A stretch of DNA of 7,089 nucleotides. Source: Holdemanella sp. Lineage in GTDB: Bacteria; Bacillota_I; Bacilli_A; Erysipelotrichales; Erysipelotrichaceae. The stretch spans positions 1 to 7,089 of the forward strand of contig JABUSD010000098.1 of the NCBI GenBank assembly GCA_021442845.1, written 5' to 3'. Numbering within the stretch: position 1 is the stretch's first letter; each line of letters starts with the position of its first letter. This document shows positions 6,015 to 7,089 of this stretch, one piece after another. The translations under genes were made by a program, and so were the position numbers. The notes under the pieces were generated by a model that saw only the letters and a program-made list of their open reading frames with translations, was not told where the DNA came from and made no database searches.

Positions 6015-7089
6015 ATGAAGGACAAGAAAAAGAAATTGCAGGCAATTGCAGCCGGGCTGTTCGCTCTGGCTGTCATTGGCATATCGGCTGTGATGATGAT
6101 GATCGTATCCGTTTCCACAGCCATTGTAGGAGATTCAAAGTGTTCTTCAGGGATTACTGCATGCAGCAGCGAGGAAGGCACGAGCTGGGAATTCGAGAAT
6201 AATATCGAGGCTTTCTGGGGGCAGTCGTATGTCTCCAACGGGAATGCCTATACAGCCAACCTTCCTCTCTATCGATTCATCAGGGAGAAGAAGGGTGAAT
6301 GGAAAAGGGATCCTGAAACAGATCTTGCCTACTATGTAGAGGGAGGAGACAGATGGTTTGCCATCACGGTAGGATGCTATTATCTTCCTCATACCGGCAA
6401 GGAATCCTCCTATTCTACAGGTGGTGCACTGCTGGATATCTATACGGCAACAAATGATGAAGGGAAGTTTGAGCCGGTCCGATTTGTTATCCATACGGAC
6501 AAGGATATTGATATCCATGCGGTGGTTGTCGACTGCTTCGACAAGGATGGAATCCCTGGAAACGAGCAGAAGAATTCCTTTGATAAGTCTGCCTGCCTGA
6601 TCCCTGGACAGAGGGGCATGGTCGGACTGTACTGGGTCAATGATGGGAAAGGGACGCAGAAAAGCCAGCAGGAGATAACGGATGCGTGGGGCAACATAAC
6701 CACTATGAAACGTCTTAACTACAACGATATCGAAGGGGACGTATCCCTCAACAATGTTGCAACCGGATGTGGTTTTGGAGCATACAATGGCTTCCCGGTC
6801 TACTCCCAGGGGATGTATCCATTCTATGGTGAGAAAGGAACATGCGTAGGAATGGTAACTGCAATGGCGGTCAATGGATTATCAGGAAAGGAATACAATC
6901 CTTACATTATATTCAATAAACTAGAGGATTATGGATGCTGGATAAGCTATGGATTACATGGATATTCGCACTGCTTCACGACAAATGGAAGGTATCCTGA
7001 AGCTTTGGCGACATTCGGAATAGCTGTGTCGACAGTCTCTCCATCGAACAGGAATGTCATCGTTTCTGAGCTGACAAAAGGAAATCCGT
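6015..7089 (+). CDS. Membrane-anchored C39-like cysteine peptidase in the VirB1/PrgK position (3' truncated)
   Basis: The frame is open from ATG 6015 to the window end (358 residues, no stop). A basic start (MKDKKKK) and a hydrophobic segment at about 9-38 form a signal anchor, so the rest is extracytoplasmic. Residues about 105-210 form a separate beta-rich-looking domain (RWFAITVGCYYLPHTGKE, GGALLDIYTATNDEG) that I cannot name. From about 260 the pattern FPVYSQGMYPFYG, GTCVGMVTAMAVNGLSGK, then ATFGIAVSTVS matches the layout of C39-like papain-fold peptidases, with Q265 as oxyanion Gln and C277 as nucleophile. The usual GCGPT core is replaced by TCVGMVT. The catalytic His and Asp/Asn would lie beyond the edge. 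In the known conjugation systems this slot holds a peptidoglycan hydrolase (lysozyme-like plus CHAP or NlpC/P60) that opens the wall for the channel; the same role is inferred here. No lysozyme motif is seen. The 4-nt gap after VirB4 and the weak TAGG ribosome site suggest translational coupling. Confidence 0.75.
   Translation, partial: MKDKKKKLQAIAAGLFALAVIGISAVMMMIVSVSTAIVGDSKCSSGITACSSEEGTSWEFENNIEAFWGQSYVSNGNAYTANLPLYRFIREKKGEWKRDPETDLAYYVEGGDRWFAITVGCYYLPHTGKESSYSTGGALLDIYTATNDEGKFEPVRFVIHTDKDIDIHAVVVDCFDKDGIPGNEQKNSFDKSACLIPGQRGMVGLYWVNDGKGTQKSQQEITDAWGNITTMKRLNYNDIEGDVSLNNVATGCGFGAYNGFPVYSQGMYPFYGEKGTCVGMVTAMAVNGLSGKEYNPYIIFNKLEDYGCWISYGLHGYSHCFTTNGRYPEALATFGIAVSTVSPSNRNVIVSELTKGNP

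Overview
The window looks like the core of a Gram-positive (Firmicutes-type) conjugation module, probably from an integrative conjugative element or conjugative plasmid. The evidence is strong AGGAGG-type ribosome binding sites, tightly packed genes all on the + strand, and the gene order VirB6-like, small VirB3/PrgI-like protein, VirB4 ATPase, membrane-anchored cell-wall peptidase. This is the order of prgH-prgI-prgJ-prgK in enterococcal pCF10 (known from the literature). Moderate G+C and codon use would fit a gut Clostridia or Erysipelotrichia host, but the sequence alone does not fix the genus. No relaxase, coupling protein, integrase or origin is in view, so the type of element is inferred.

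Left part (1-837): two adjacent paralogous genes encode proteins built from a 26-residue repeat (consensus QMxQIRxGLExGLDVSxYAK followed by PEFDxW). The first is cut by the window edge and the second is complete. Each ends in the same C-terminal cap and is followed by the same intergenic segment: a perfect GC-rich hairpin, then a very strong Shine-Dalgarno sequence, then the start ATGAGGATG. The two copies of this 103-bp tail-plus-leader lie exactly 614 bp apart without an indel. The first copy leads into the second repeat gene. The second leads into an unrelated gene.

Middle and right part (827-7089): the second leader opens a run of five genes with gaps or overlaps of only a few bases. They are a tail-anchored coiled-coil protein of unknown function (827-1501), a VirB6/TrbL-like polytopic channel protein with a Gly/Ala-rich repeat tail (1503-3104), a two-helix PrgI/VirB3-like protein (3108-3494), the VirB4 ATPase with clear Walker motifs (GTG start at 3494, through 6010), and a signal-anchored protein with a C39-like cysteine peptidase domain that runs off the right end (6015 onward). 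Together VirB6, VirB3 and VirB4 would form the inner-membrane platform and motor of the type IV secretion machine. The peptidase would open the peptidoglycan outside.

The parts least explained by known systems are the tandem repeat-protein cassettes with their reused leader, the tail-anchored protein, the 26-residue-period tail of the VirB6-like protein, and the atypical peptidase in the VirB1 position. There is no gene-free stretch over 300 bases, and no promoter or intrinsic terminator can be supported inside the window.
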